A stretch of DNA of 64,000 nucleotides. It comes from Bugula neritina (taxonomy: Eukaryota; Bryozoa; Gymnolaemata; Cheilostomatida; Bugulidae). The stretch covers positions 8,356,408 through 8,420,407 of the forward strand of contig OZ037771.1 in assembly GCA_964035545.1 (NCBI GenBank), written 5' to 3'. A model generated the notes under the pieces. It had not been told where the DNA came from, searched no databases, and was given only the letters and a program-made list of their open reading frames with translations. Positions within the stretch are counted from its first letter, which is position 1. The number at the start of each line of letters is the position of its first letter. A program made the position numbers and the translations under genes. Below are positions 1 to 12,519 of this stretch, piece after piece.

Positions 1-2962
1 GTGGTATTTATCTGATGACAGTATCAGTGACTAAATAGTTGATGTTTTTTTACCAGACAGTAAAACCTAACAGAAAGCTACCTAATTTAATGCTTTCACA
101 GAAACAGTTTGTAGTGATACATCTTTGCTTATTTTAATTTATGAATCCATTTAGAAATTGGAAATAATAATAAAATAGTGTCGACAAGGTAGTAACTATA
201 TTATATTAAGTTGTTCGAGCAGCTTTAGCAGACGAAGTAGCTTTACATATGGTCAGCAAATTAGTTCACAGTGACTCATTTACAGTATTACGACGCAGGT
301 GAAGCATGTCCTAATAGCTATTGAAAAGCCTTCACTGTCTTCAGCTCTCACCAACTGCTAACAGTTAGAAAACTGGAGAAGCTTGTGCTTTGAATAACAG
401 AAACCCTTATCTGGTCTTAGAAATTCCAATCAAATGGGTTAATTTGATATTCCTTCATTGTATAGCATGAAATACTGGGTGATTAGTTGAGACCCTTAGC
501 TCTTGTTACAATTGTTTACTAACAATCACTGAGCATCTCTACGGATTATTTTCAAATTCAGCAATCTAATGTATATTGTTATTACTGCATTATTACCCCA
601 TGTTTATATTTGAATTTAATAATTAGAATTGAAAAGACAGCCTCAAGTGTTGCATGAATCTTCAATCATAGACTTGGGACCAATAACTGCAGCGTAACCC
701 TATTGTACGAGGCTGGCAATATGGCACCCTTGAGGAGAGAATAGGAAATGCCACAGTAACAGCAAGGTTTACATAAAGTTTCTTTCAACTATTGTGATTG
801 AAAGGGCTTGCTAATATTTAATTTTATTCCTAACATAAATAATTGTGTGGGAATATTTTCAACCAATGGCGGCTGCAGGATGATACAACATTTTACCAGT
901 TATATACGCTAACACAGCACTGCTGCTGCTGCTGCCAAAGCAAGAGAAGTAGAATGACTCAGCTGGAGATTTAGCTGGCTTATCTTTCAAGACAGCATGA
1001 AACTCAAAAACAGTGGCTTCAAAACTTTTTGCAACATTTAGGTGCAGTAATGGAGAAATTCTAATAGTCTAAAGTTTTTTTAATTTATCTTATGGGTTCG
1101 AGATGGAGGTTGAAAATATGATGAAAACATAACTTCTATTGTGATAATTGTCCTCTAGTAAAAATACTTTTCCCAATTTCTCCATTACTGCACCCGCACT
1201 TCCTTCGCAAGAAGTGACCCAACAGCAGCTAAGCATTGATTACAGGTCAGAAGAACATCAACAGAAGTGTGCAACAGTAAGAGTAACTGATGCACTGTTG
1301 ATAAATAAATCTCCGGATATATGAGACACTAGAATTTTGAGTGAGAATATAGAGGTCTTATAATATACACAACTGTATCACCTGATCTGTACAGCTACCT
1401 AATATGTCTAACTTACTCCTAATATTTATACAGATGAGACTGTAAAAGGTGAGAGGGTCTACCTATATCATCTATCTGACAAAGTTTGTGATATTAAGTA
1501 TTATATATATATAGCATGTCCTCCATGTATAGATTGATGAAGGCCACCATGATATTATGTATTCAACTCATGCATAGCCTACTATTTATGATCACCACAT
1601 GTGAGCTTCAGATTCAGATAAGGGGATTAATATGCTAGAGTTTACACCCCCTAATACAGGTGGATAAACTTTCCTGGACACCACTGCATTACTGTGCCCC
1701 CTGCTATACAGCCATGTGTAAAAAACATCAATTACTACCTTTAACGTAAACTAGATAAATGTAAATTGTATAGCAAGGGGTGTAAACCCAGAGGTAGGGA
1801 TGGGTAGTGTAAACCTAAGGAGTGTAGTTAAATTATAGAATTGGGGGTGTAGATTAAGGAATGTGTAAGAAATGTAGAATTAAGTGGTGTAGAGTCAAGG
1901 AGTATAGAGTTAAAAAGTGTAACTTGTCAGTTAGTGTTTATTTGGAAATAAAAGACACTCAGAGTGGTGATTTCATTGCTGAAAATAATGTTGGTGTATG
2001 TTTATAGTTTTTATTGATTATGATTGTGGTTTGAGGATAACGATGATGTTGATTGCTGCATGTAGACTGCTGACCACAGATGCAATATAATTGCTAAGAT
2101 AGACAGATAAAGTAATAGAAACAGCTATTAGGAATGGTAATTAAGGACAGTCAGCATTTGGCAATCTGATATAAAAAGGGTGATGGGTGCATTTGGGTTC
2201 AAGCACAAGTATCAGAGACTGCATTTTAATGTCACTGACTGTATTCATCAATTAAACTTAATTGCATATGCCATGATACAGTAAAAAATGATTATATTAA
2301 ACTGTCTTTCTGGTATATACATGCTGGCATTGTCATATCAGTGCAAAAATGAGTTTCTGGTACAGAATTGCAGCTTTTTTCTAATTGTGCAAGTGCTGGC
2401 CAAACTTTGTACCACTAAAATTCTTCTGACTGAAATAAAGCAACCAGACTTCAAACTCAAACACCAAATTAATAATCATAAATCTCTGCTGCACCTAGAA
2501 TTTTTCTAATATTTTATTTAAAACCCTGTTTTCAGATTATATATTTAGTAGAGTAGCAAAAAATAATCTCAACAATTGAAATTTCGCCAGCAGATTTTGT
2601 ATTTCTTACCCCAGCAAAATGTGAAACTTGCAAAAAAATAAGAGGCAAAGTTGTTAACCAAGGTCATTCTAAGGTATTATGAAGCTCCTAATCCTATGTA
2701 GCTTCCTTGGTTGTCACCAAATTGTTTCAACACTTGTAATGTCTATTGCATACAATTTCAGTAATCACTTTCACTTTGCAGTATCAACACTCTGGCTGTG
2801 AATCTTTAAACTCCACTTACGACTGCTGGTCAGGGAAGAAAAATAAATTTATGTAAATTTATTTAAATGAATTTCACAAAGCTACAACTAAATTGGACTG
2901 ATGTGCTCACTGTTATTAGTAACTGCATGATTAGGTTAAGGTTTATATCTAAGTGAACTTAC
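1..2962. other. Non-coding stretch left of the FREM-like exon
   Basis: This stretch follows the splice donor of the minus-strand FREM-like exon, so it is probably its intron. I found no exon that could continue that reading frame. It contains one inverted-repeat MITE (1041-1194), and 1780-1930 has loose repeats around 'gtgtag'. A 73-codon open frame at 2288-2509 has no start context, no splice support and no recognisable motif, so I do not call it a gene. Confidence 0.5.
1041..1194. mobile_element. MITE family A, copy 1 (perfect 20-bp TIRs)
   Basis: The element opens with ggtgcagtaatggagaaatt and closes with its exact reverse complement, giving perfect 20-bp terminal inverted repeats around about 114 bp with no coding potential. 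Related copies lie at 19142-19289, 27579-27729, 36196-36355 and 47436-47592. I saw no convincing target-site duplication, so the transposase superfamily is unassigned. Size, TIRs and copy number fit a non-autonomous DNA transposon. Confidence 0.75.
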
Positions 2963-3525
2963 CTTGGCCAAGTGTAGGGGGCAGCCCCATTGAGCACAGA
3001 TATGCTACATTCTTCTCTACTTCGATTATAGAGAAATGCAAGGTTAGAGCTGGAAATAGGATTAGAGAAATCACTGGGATCTCCGGCTGTTAGTCCTAGA
3101 TTACGAACAATACAATTGAAAGGAGAACTGCTCGCAGGTGAAATGTCCACCTTGAGGTAAACAGGAAGAGAGATTCTCTCTGACTCGTTAGTAAAGTATG
3201 TAACCAGTAACTTCACAGCAGTGTGGTTAAGCAAGGAAGAGCCGTAGTGTTCATAGAATACAGATCCTTCTTTATAGTTACAAGAGAACTGGGATGGAAA
3301 CAGGCGACCTATGCGGCTGTTGAAGGATGTCTCTTCATATAAGACTTTCACTGAGCAGTCACTACTTTGGCTTCCTGGTTTTATCCTTAAATCAGACTTC
3401 TGGATGTAAGTTGTTTGTCCAAAGTTTGCAGACAAAGGTCCACTGTTTCGTATTACCTCGCTATGGCAGCATATGAAAGTGCTGACTAAGATGAGAGATA
3501 GTATAAATAGACATTTGAACTCCAT
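2963..3525 (-). CDS. FRAS1/FREM-like extracellular matrix protein, first coding exon (partial)
   Basis: This exon encodes about 187 residues. It begins with a hydrophobic signal peptide (MEFKCLFILSLILV, ending near CCHS), so the product enters the secretory pathway. What follows resembles the N-terminus of FREM2-type proteins: a Cys-x-Val-x-Val-Leu stretch, then GRLFPSQF-C, a V-x-Y-x-H-x-GS motif, a repeated V-L-Y strand and an LPVYLKV strand. In vertebrates this region precedes CSPG repeats and Calx-beta domains and belongs to a basement-membrane complex with FRAS1. The exon ends in phase 2 at a good donor (ag|gtaagt on the minus strand). All later exons should lie leftwards; none was recognised in positions 1-2962. 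An in-frame ATG at 3555 would add ten polar residues; I chose 3525 because the hydrophobic core starts directly after it. Family assignment rests on remembered family patterns, not an alignment. Confidence 0.75.
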
Positions 3526-5879
3526 GGTTATTTTGTCTTTGTTGTAAAAATTCACACTGTCCCAGCAAGAAATTATTGAAACAAATTTTTGCTTAAATTT
3601 GTTAAATAATCTGAAACAGAGTTAAAATACTCTGGTTACCTAAAATACTGAAAAAATTAAACTTGAGAGAAATGCTGTAGCAAGTTCCAAGCTTCAGACT
3701 AGGTTTCGTGAGTTGTACTTGTTGAACTTACTGAAACTCAATCACGTTTTATCCCCTCAATTGTGAGTACAAAGTCAACGTCGGTGATCTCCGAGTAAAA
3801 GTATCACTGTTGCTTTGCATTTACTTGTACATCTAATAACCTATATACACTGACATAGCAAAAGTATGTGTCCGAAACCTCAGCTCCAAGTGTATTAGTG
3901 CAGCACTAATATATTACTTTAAAAGTGTTAGTAGAAAAAGTTAACGAAGTTCAATAATCATGAAAATAATTGTTAAAGCTGCAAACTTTTTGAGATAAAC
4001 TCAACACTTCACTTGTAGTATAACGAGAATTAACGTTTTAGTTCTTCTTCATGTTTGTAGCATAGAATTAGCGTACAAAAAGTTATTCAGTAATATTAAT
4101 AACGTAAGAGGGTTCTCGTAATCTCCTGCGCTGTCTCTTTCAAATCTAAATACCGTGCTTGATGAGTTGATTATTATCTCAGAGATTTCGCGTGCTAACC
4201 ACGTGCACAATATTTCATTGACCTTTAACCTGCACATTTTATGAAGAAGACAACTTCGACTTCTAATCATTGAAGCTCATAACTGCAGAATAACTGAGGT
4301 CTATAATTATTATTAATTATTGAGAGACACAAAAAGAATTTTGCACTTTTACACCATGCAGATGGAGCAGAGACATGATTCTCACCACATTTAAAAATTA
4401 TCATAATGATTGAAGCCCGTGTATTCTTTACTTATCATCACTTCACAAGCAAACAATTTGTACATTTGAGCAATAAAAATAATTTTACTTATACAACTGA
4501 AATCATGTACAACTAATACATGCATATAAAATGTATGAACATACGAAATACCCATAACTGCATGCAAGACTTTTCATAGCTTGGTCAAGTTTGTGACATT
4601 ATGATGTGTAAAATGGCTGCAGAGTATTTTACATGGTCATATGCCAGATATATGGTAAGCATGCCGAATCTGTAATGAAAACCACAAGCTTTTAAACTAC
4701 TGCTTTCAATTAGTTTTACAAAGTTATTACTAGTCTCAAGTCTGAAGAAATGGCTTTTTTTCAAATAATTGCTAACTTTTTTTCAATCTATTATCAATGA
4801 GAATAAAGTAACAGTTTTTGCCATCTCAAAAACAATGTTGTAAAAATACTCTCCTTCCTTTCTCAACTCTGATACAAAGTAGCCTATAAGAGAATATAAT
4901 ATACCTATAAAGTTCTTTTTTTTATCTATTGGGTGTTATAGCCAAAATATATCTTCTGCTTAGGGTTGATCAAAGAGTATAACTGTGATGACCAGCTCTG
5001 TACATGATAGCTAGACAAACTTTTCAAAGTTTTTTGCTTCTTGCTCTCATGTAGCTGTATGCATTTCAACTTGAGTAATTATCTATATTTACAGTTCCTA
5101 TCAAATTTACATTATTATAAAGGCCTTTATTACCATGCAACAATCTATTCAGTGTACAATTGTAAGTGTTACCATTGTCATATAATTGTCTTTGAGTGCA
5201 TACAGTAAATAATAAAATTGGTGGTGATTACTTAAGTTATATAATGTCACATCTGACCCCCTTGCAGACAAAAAAGACCTTTAACTGTAACTGGTCAAGC
5301 CATGTATTCTGCAGTAGCATTCTACTGATGTCCCTTATAATGGAAAGTTTGCCACATTTCAAAATAAAGCATAACATGTTATATGATCTGGAAGTGAAAC
5401 AGGCTATAAACATTTGTGTTTCCAACTAGTAGGCTATGGTCTCTCGGTAGTAGCAAAGAAGAAAACAAACCTTTACAGTGTAAACTCTTTTTTAGCAACA
5501 ATGGTAATAGAAATTGGCTTTTTTATTTAGCCATATATATCATGATCTCTTTTTAGTAGTACAAACAGACATACCTGCACTTTAAATTTAAATAGAACGC
5601 TTCAACACACTGAGAAGCAACAAAATGTGTTGGACTATTAATACAACAATAACAGCTATAATAAAAAACAAAAAGTCTTAGAGCACTAGTAGTTTAGTAC
5701 TAAAAGAACAAGGACAGCTTCAACTTTGTGTTTGGTAGAAAAAAGTCCTATAAAATTAGGGAAGCTTCAACTTTATTGTCACATTTTTAGTTGATATACA
5801 CATATTTTCTGTTTGATTAGCACACATTAAAGGTACTTTGTTACAGTTTATAACAGCTATAAACTGCTAAAAGAACATT
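3526..5879. other. Intergenic region between the divergent FREM-like and NPAT genes
   Basis: This is AT-rich sequence upstream of the minus-strand FREM-like gene and of the plus-strand NPAT promoter candidate. Overlapping frames at 5196-5429 lie on both strands and carry no protein motif. No gene is recognised. No ATM-like kinase, the divergent neighbour of NPAT in vertebrates, is visible here. Confidence 0.4.
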
Positions 5880-6090
5880 GCTAAGTGATAAGTGATGACG
5901 TTCCTATCGGTGTCTGCTCGCCGGACCATTCAACAGTTGAGATGCGGGTTTGGTATCACGTGCAAACGATCAGTCGCTAACAAATAAACATAGAATGAGT
6001 ATTTGCTTTTTCATTTGGCGGGAAATAGTAAATCCAGCAGCTTCAGTTTATGTTCATTAACAAGGCAATCTGATTGGTTAGTGGGGCATT
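5880..6090 (+). promoter_or_regulatory. Candidate NPAT promoter (CRE-like, E-box, E2F, inverted CCAAT)
   Basis: Within about 180 bp there is a CRE-like tgacgttc (5896-5903), a palindromic E-box cacgtg (5957-5962), a textbook E2F site tttggcgggaaa (6014-6025) and an inverted CCAAT box attgg (6073-6077). This patch is more CpG-rich than its surroundings. Vertebrate NPAT is an E2F-regulated G1/S gene, so this is a plausible promoter about 2.1 kb upstream of the coding start. A 5'UTR intron would then end at the acceptor just before 8153 (tttttgtag). Site identity is direct; the assignment to NPAT is inference. Confidence 0.55.
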
Positions 6091-8152
6091 ACTTCTAATA
6101 ATTAGTACTATTACTACTAGTGGTAGCACGACTACTTGGTTAAATAATGATAATTATTGAGCACATTAAATTCAATTATGGTATAATAAATACGCTGCTG
6201 TTACAGTTATAAAGATATACAAATACTGTAAAATATTTTGTTTTGTCACTAATACTAAGTATCATACTTGTACTAATAGTAATTAATGGTAATACTTTGA
6301 CCAAAACTAACTTTGAGAAAGAGTCAGTGTTACTCTACTCTTACTCTTAGTCTTACAGTTAGTGTTACAGTTAGACTTAGAGTTAGTGTTACATTTATTT
6401 TCAACGACAACTGTAAATTCGTTAAAGTTAACAATATCAAATTCAATATGAATATCAATGTGTAAGTTTAACTTTAACTTTAAGTTTGACATTATCATTA
6501 TGATTATGATTATTAAAGTTAATATTATCATTATGATTATCATGAAGTGATTAGCATTATGATTATGAATATCAATATGAATTATTGCTAGTGCTACTGT
6601 ACTAATAGCTAGTAGCAGTGCTAGTAGTAGTAGCCAGTACTAGTACTAGTAGAGCTAGAAGACAAAAGTCAATGAATTTATCACCAACTTAAAAGTAAAA
6701 CTAAAAAGGAGCAACCATGGTCTAAGGATTCGAGCATTGCCATTGGCTTAGTAAACCCGAGGTCATGGGTTTGAACCTCAGTAAAGGCCATTGGTGATTG
6801 GTGATGTTAGGAAGAGCATCCAGTCTTCTTTTATTTAGTTTTACTAATACTATTATTATTACTATTAATATTGTATTTATTTATTGTACTGTTGGCCTAG
6901 TAGTAGTACTAGTAACTATGATAGTTTAAAATCATTGTAAATATTTGTCTCAAAGATTGACAGTCAAACTCAATGGCAATGAGTTTTTCTTGTCATAAGA
7001 TAAAATTAATGCTCAAGTTTAGTGGTGAAATTTGAAAGTTTAAGACTGCAAGTCCTGCTTTCATTCTCTTAACAATTGGTTACTAATACTTAACACTTGA
7101 TGTAATGTAACTCTTAAAGTTAAACTAATAATAATCATAATTGTTTATGAAACTGGTGTTAGAGTCACAGTGTAAGTAAGAGTTAGAATGAGTCTGAAAT
7201 CAAGGGCCGACTAAAAGACTAATCTTATATATAAGTAATAAATTTTAAATCCTATCAAATATTTTTGTTTTCTTTCCCAATTCCAAGTCAATTCCAAAAT
7301 TTTACAATGGCAATGAATAATTTAAAATCTTTAATTATTCTCAAAACTATTATTTTAATTCGTTCTCATTGTAAATGCTAATATTGATGTTATATCTGTT
7401 GTGGTATTTTAATACTAATAGACATTAAGAATTCTTGATATTAGGCTACTAATGTTAATAACATTGCAATTATAGTTATATATTCACAACTTGACAAATT
7501 AATAAAATAATGCTAATACTATGGGTATAGTTTAGAGCATAATTTATTAATAAAGGCTGCTATGTCATAAGAAGACTGTGAAAAAAGTTTTGGCAAAAGG
7601 GTTTGAAAAAAAATTAATTGCATGTTAAATATAAATTAACTAAAAACCATTATTGTGATTTTTTTATTGTAGTTCTTATTATTTAGTAGTGCTTATTGTT
7701 GGCAGCAGCCAATAATGTCCTCCTACAGATTGGCAAATATTTGGCTATCTGTAGGTGAACATTAATTACTGTTCCCTATGTTGTTATCATTAGTCAACAC
7801 TTTTAATCTTGACCCTCCAGCTAACTACCTTCAAGTATACAAAGGTGCAGGGACCATACTATGATATTGTGCTCAGTCAAACCTTAAACACTTGTGCTCT
7901 ATTACGGTAACACTGAATGCATCTTCATGTTTTCACCTAAAACCAACAGTTGTGAGAACTAAAATTATTACAATGACAACATAAGCATCTTTTTTACTGT
8001 GAGTAATACCAAGTTACCATATTTAATAGGACTTCTACAATAAAATTAATTTAAATATTGTTTAAATTTGAGGACATTGGGTTATTTGATATTGTTAGCG
8101 TGTCCACTTTTTGATAATTTTATGTTTTATATTTTTAATACTATTTTTGTAG
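6091..8152. other. Probable 5'UTR intron of NPAT
   Basis: No exon is recognised here. 6300-6560 is a degenerate repeat of agtgttacagtta-like and attatcattatga-like words, and it generates the spurious minus-strand frame at 6307-6543. 6590-6660 is a dense run of ctag/agtac words. A SINE lies at 6708-6830. Confidence 0.45.
6708..6830 (+). mobile_element. tRNA-derived SINE, copy 1 (3'-truncated)
   Basis: The copy starts ggagcaaccatggtctaag, followed by a degenerate box A region, a box B-like gggtttgaacc and the family-specific body word gatgttaggaagagcatcc. It matches the longer copy at 61909-62128 through the tRNA-like head and first body segment, then stops. It is the most diverged of the three copies. 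Confidence 0.65.
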
Positions 8153-8193
8153 ACAAAGATTTAATATTCTAGATTTTCTGATATAATTTCTTC

Positions 8194-11100
8194 ATGGATG
8201 GTGGATTGAAGACTACATTTTTACCATCAGAGGTGGCCAGGCTTGTACTGGGTATGCTACTCATTTTATAAAGATGTATCTTAGTGTGAGGCTGGTCTAT
8301 ATGATAGAATGGTATAAAACTGGTAGAAGTCTGTAGTGTGCTGGTTTAAAATTATCATTATATTATTAGATAAATCTCGCTCACTAGTGTCACAACAGAG
8401 TAGAAGAATTGTAGTGGTACATTGTATAGCTGTAGTGATCTGATGTAGAGCTGTAGTGATGTTATGTAGAACTGGGGTGTAATAAAAGAGTGTAGGTATG
8501 TATTTCGTTACATTCTTATATCACAGTAACTCACGTCTAGGGTATCTGAAGGAACAGCTGTGCACCAAAGCTGCGGAGTCGTTCCTCCGAGACTGCATTC
8601 ATTTGGCAGAGTACCGAAGCATGTTGGCTCAAGGGTTTTCCGCCCCTCTCACTATTGGTGGCAATGGCTTGGTTGAAATGCTCTGCCACTGTGACATCTA
8701 TTCATGTAAGTGTGATTTGTTCCTGCTTTTCTACAGAGCACAGGTTTACTCCTGCATGCAATTTCTTTTCTATGAAACCAGTTGGAATGTCTATTTCCTT
8801 TTTAAAAATATTTAGGTGATCCATTCAACTGAACATTTCATATGTTCTGTATAATATTATTTTCTGCAAGTTTTAAAAGGAGTACAATTAATAGTGATTT
8901 GCTAGAAATCTTAAACTTCAATTGGTATTTTGAGAAAAAACTTTAGTTAGATTAGCTATTCTGTAATTTAGAATTAATATTACCTTCAAAAAGTCTAGCC
9001 GTAGGTTAAGTAACATAAGGCATTAGGGAAATAGTTGAATATAATTTTCATCTCTAGCTTCAATCACTAATAAACCAAAGAATAAGGAGGTGGCTGACTT
9101 ATGGACAAAGTTGGAGCAAATTCTGTCACAATTAAAGAGTTTCTCGGCGTCTGTGCTGCCGTCTACTAGTGGTCAGCAGCAGAGTGAGATTAGCAGACGT
9201 AAACTACCCAACACTAAGGCCATGCGAATACTCCAAACCGGTAAATGCTAAATTCACTTCTCATCATCAATGTTTTAAACTGTAGTGTTTTGAATTTTTG
9301 AAATGACATTTTCACTGTTACTTGTTAGGGTTGGTGCAGCAAGCTCCCGATCTTCCTACCAGAGATGAGTCTGGACCACAGTCTAAGCAGGTTTCTGCAG
9401 CAGAACTTGAGGGTTCTGTTGAGGCTGAGACTGAACCTAAATCTAAAGCCAGAGGCGGATCTCGTAAAAAGAAGCAAGTGAGGTGGAGCTCATCAACTGA
9501 CAGCAGAACTATCTCAGACTCTTCTCTTTCCACGCCGTCGGCTGCTGCTGCGTCAGCGTTGTTGGCCATTTCAAACTCATCCTCTGCTGCTCTATCGGGA
9601 GTCTCAGATGTCTCGTATTCTGATATCGAGGTCACTGATCTCAAGGTATTCTGTTATATTACTATTCATAGTAGATATTATATACTGTATTCTGTCATAT
9701 TACTAGTCATAGTAGATATTATATACTGTATTCTGTTATATTACTATTCATAGTAGATATGATATACTGTATTCTGTCATATTACTAGCCATAGTAGATA
9801 TGATATACTGTATTCTGTCATATTACTAGTCATAGTAGATATGATATACTGTATTCTGTCATATTACTATTCATAGTAGATATAATTTACTGTATTCTGT
9901 CATATTACTAGTCATAGTAGATATAATATACTGTATTCTGTCATATTACTAGTCATAGTAGATATTATATACTGTATTCTGTGATATTACTAGTCATAGT
10001 AGATATAATATACTGTATTCTGTCATATTACTAGTCATAGTAGATATGATATACTGTATTCTGTCATAGACATCATTATAGACATACTTTTATATTGTTT
10101 ATTGCTATGCTATGGCTTTTAAGCTCTCAATAGATTACTCTAAAATACCCTAGTTTATTAAGGAGATAATAATCTAAGATTTTTTTATTTTAAAATTAAA
10201 ATGCTCCTTTTTAATTGAATAATTTCTCTAACTTAGTGGATTGTTCTTGATAATACAGTAAAATATTGTAAACTATGGAGTGATTTTAACTTCTATAAAC
10301 CTGCTTGATCCTCATAAAGTTTTAAGGAATCTCTATATTGATTTATGGGAGTTGTTATTCATATGTTCTCTTTTTAGGACCCGAAAATAGCGCCAATTCT
10401 AAAGTCCCCATTGAAAGGTATTTTCCAGTATATTTAGATATATTCAGGTTTTTAACATATGTATGTATGAGTGTGTGTATGTATGAGTGTGTGTATGTAT
10501 GAGTGTGTGCAAGCCTGCTGTGGCTGTGACCGGACTACATTCCTCATTATTTCCAATGTGGTTAAATTGGAAAATTAGACTATACTTGTAAGGTATAAGT
10601 CACTGTTTTGTATTTCTGCTCTGTAAATCGTGCTGTTTGAAGACAAATAGTAAGATATGGTCTGCATGCTATTCTTACCTATTCACTGCAGGGTTCTTAT
10701 TGTTAACACTGTGGTAACAGTTGTCCGAATGTGCCATTGTCTTGACAATCATAACTCTACTTGAATTTATATTTCATTATGATGTAACTTCCTCCTGGAG
10801 GTCGACCAGCCAATCATGTGATATATCTGGTCTGTGTGTGTGTGTGCGGAGGCTTGTGATTGGTTAAACAAACCTGTATATTGTTGTTATGTTGAAGGGA
10901 ATTGTAGCACTTTAACTAGCAGAAAGCTTTTCACTGAACAATCTAAGCATTCCGAGCTCCACCCTGTTACTACAGCCACATTACCTACAGCTCCCTTATT
11001 ATCTACAGCCCCCTTGCCAAAGGCTGTTGATCTGTATATACCCAGCTCTACTTCTACTACACTCAATGTAAGTTGTTCATATGCATCAGACGTTATAGCA

Positions 11101-12488
11101 AAACTTGAAAATATGATATTTTTTCTTCTAATCTTTGAACATTGCAACAAATTTGAACCAAACTGTTGGACGGGGGTCTATTGATGATTCAAATTTCATT
11201 CAGTTGTTGATATTTATTTGGTGTTGTCTACACTTGCTGCTTTGCTGTTGCCTGTGCTGTAGGCCACCATTGCTTTACCCAGTTAGTTTTGTATGCTTGA
11301 TAATATCAGTCTGACTATTCTGTTGACTTTGATACGCTGTCTTCCACAAGGTGGATGGAGTCGCCTCCTCGGCTCACCAAAACAACATCAGTCCTGGTTT
11401 GTCACAACCAGAAAAGCTTTTGGAGCGATCACCACTCAAAGTCACCAAAAACAGGTGTGTGTCCTCTATTCATTGTATAGTCATGTCACTGGGGCACACG
11501 GGCATGTGTTCAGGTCAGGCTACATTTAAATGTCACGCGAGGGAAAGTCGAGCTATTGAAACCACACTACTAGGCATTAAATGACCGACACTTTGAAACT
11601 GCAAACTGAAATCCTAAACTCACTTTTTTGCTTGAAAAACATGTGCATTTATTCACATCAAAAATGTTTACAGTTCATTTTGTCAACCTATGTTAACAGC
11701 AAGTCTAGTAGAGAAATGTGTCTGCCTGAGTATACATGGTTGCCTAGCTGCTCTTTCTATCAGCGTACTCTGTTCGCACATGTCTATTTAGCCACATGTT
11801 TAAATGTGCAAATTGCATTGTTTTTAAAATGGTAGAAAGCATAAGGTTTTTTTAACGGTGAACAATTTCTACTGCTTATGATTGGAGTCATAAATATTCT
11901 GATAGTAGCTTCCGACATTTTGTTTGTCAAACGTGTTTTTTCATTTCTTTAGGAGAAAAGAACAAGTAGTATGCAATGATATTGATAGAGAAGTTAGCAT
12001 GCTGTTAAATGAGCTTTTTCCCATGGAGGTATGTATGTAATTCATTGTAACACCTCACTTCCTTACTTACTTACTTGTCTACTTACTTACTCACTTACTT
12101 ACTCACTTACTTACTTGCCTACTTACTTACTCACTTACTTACTTACTTACTCACTTACTTACTCACTTACTCACTTACTTACTTACTTACTCACTTACTT
12201 ACTTACTTACTCACTTACTCACTTACTTACTCACTTACTCACTTACTTACTTACTTACTCACTTACTCACTTACTTACCTACTCACTTACCTACTTACTT
12301 ACTTACTCACTTACTTACTCACTTACTTACTCACTTACTCACTTACTCACTTACTTACTCACTTACTCACTTACTTACTCACTTACTTACTCACTTACTC
12401 ACTTACTTACTTACTTACTTACTCACTTACTTACTTACTTACTTACTCACTTACTTACTTACTTACTTACTTACTCACTTACTTACTC

Positions 12489-12519
<31 letters not shown>

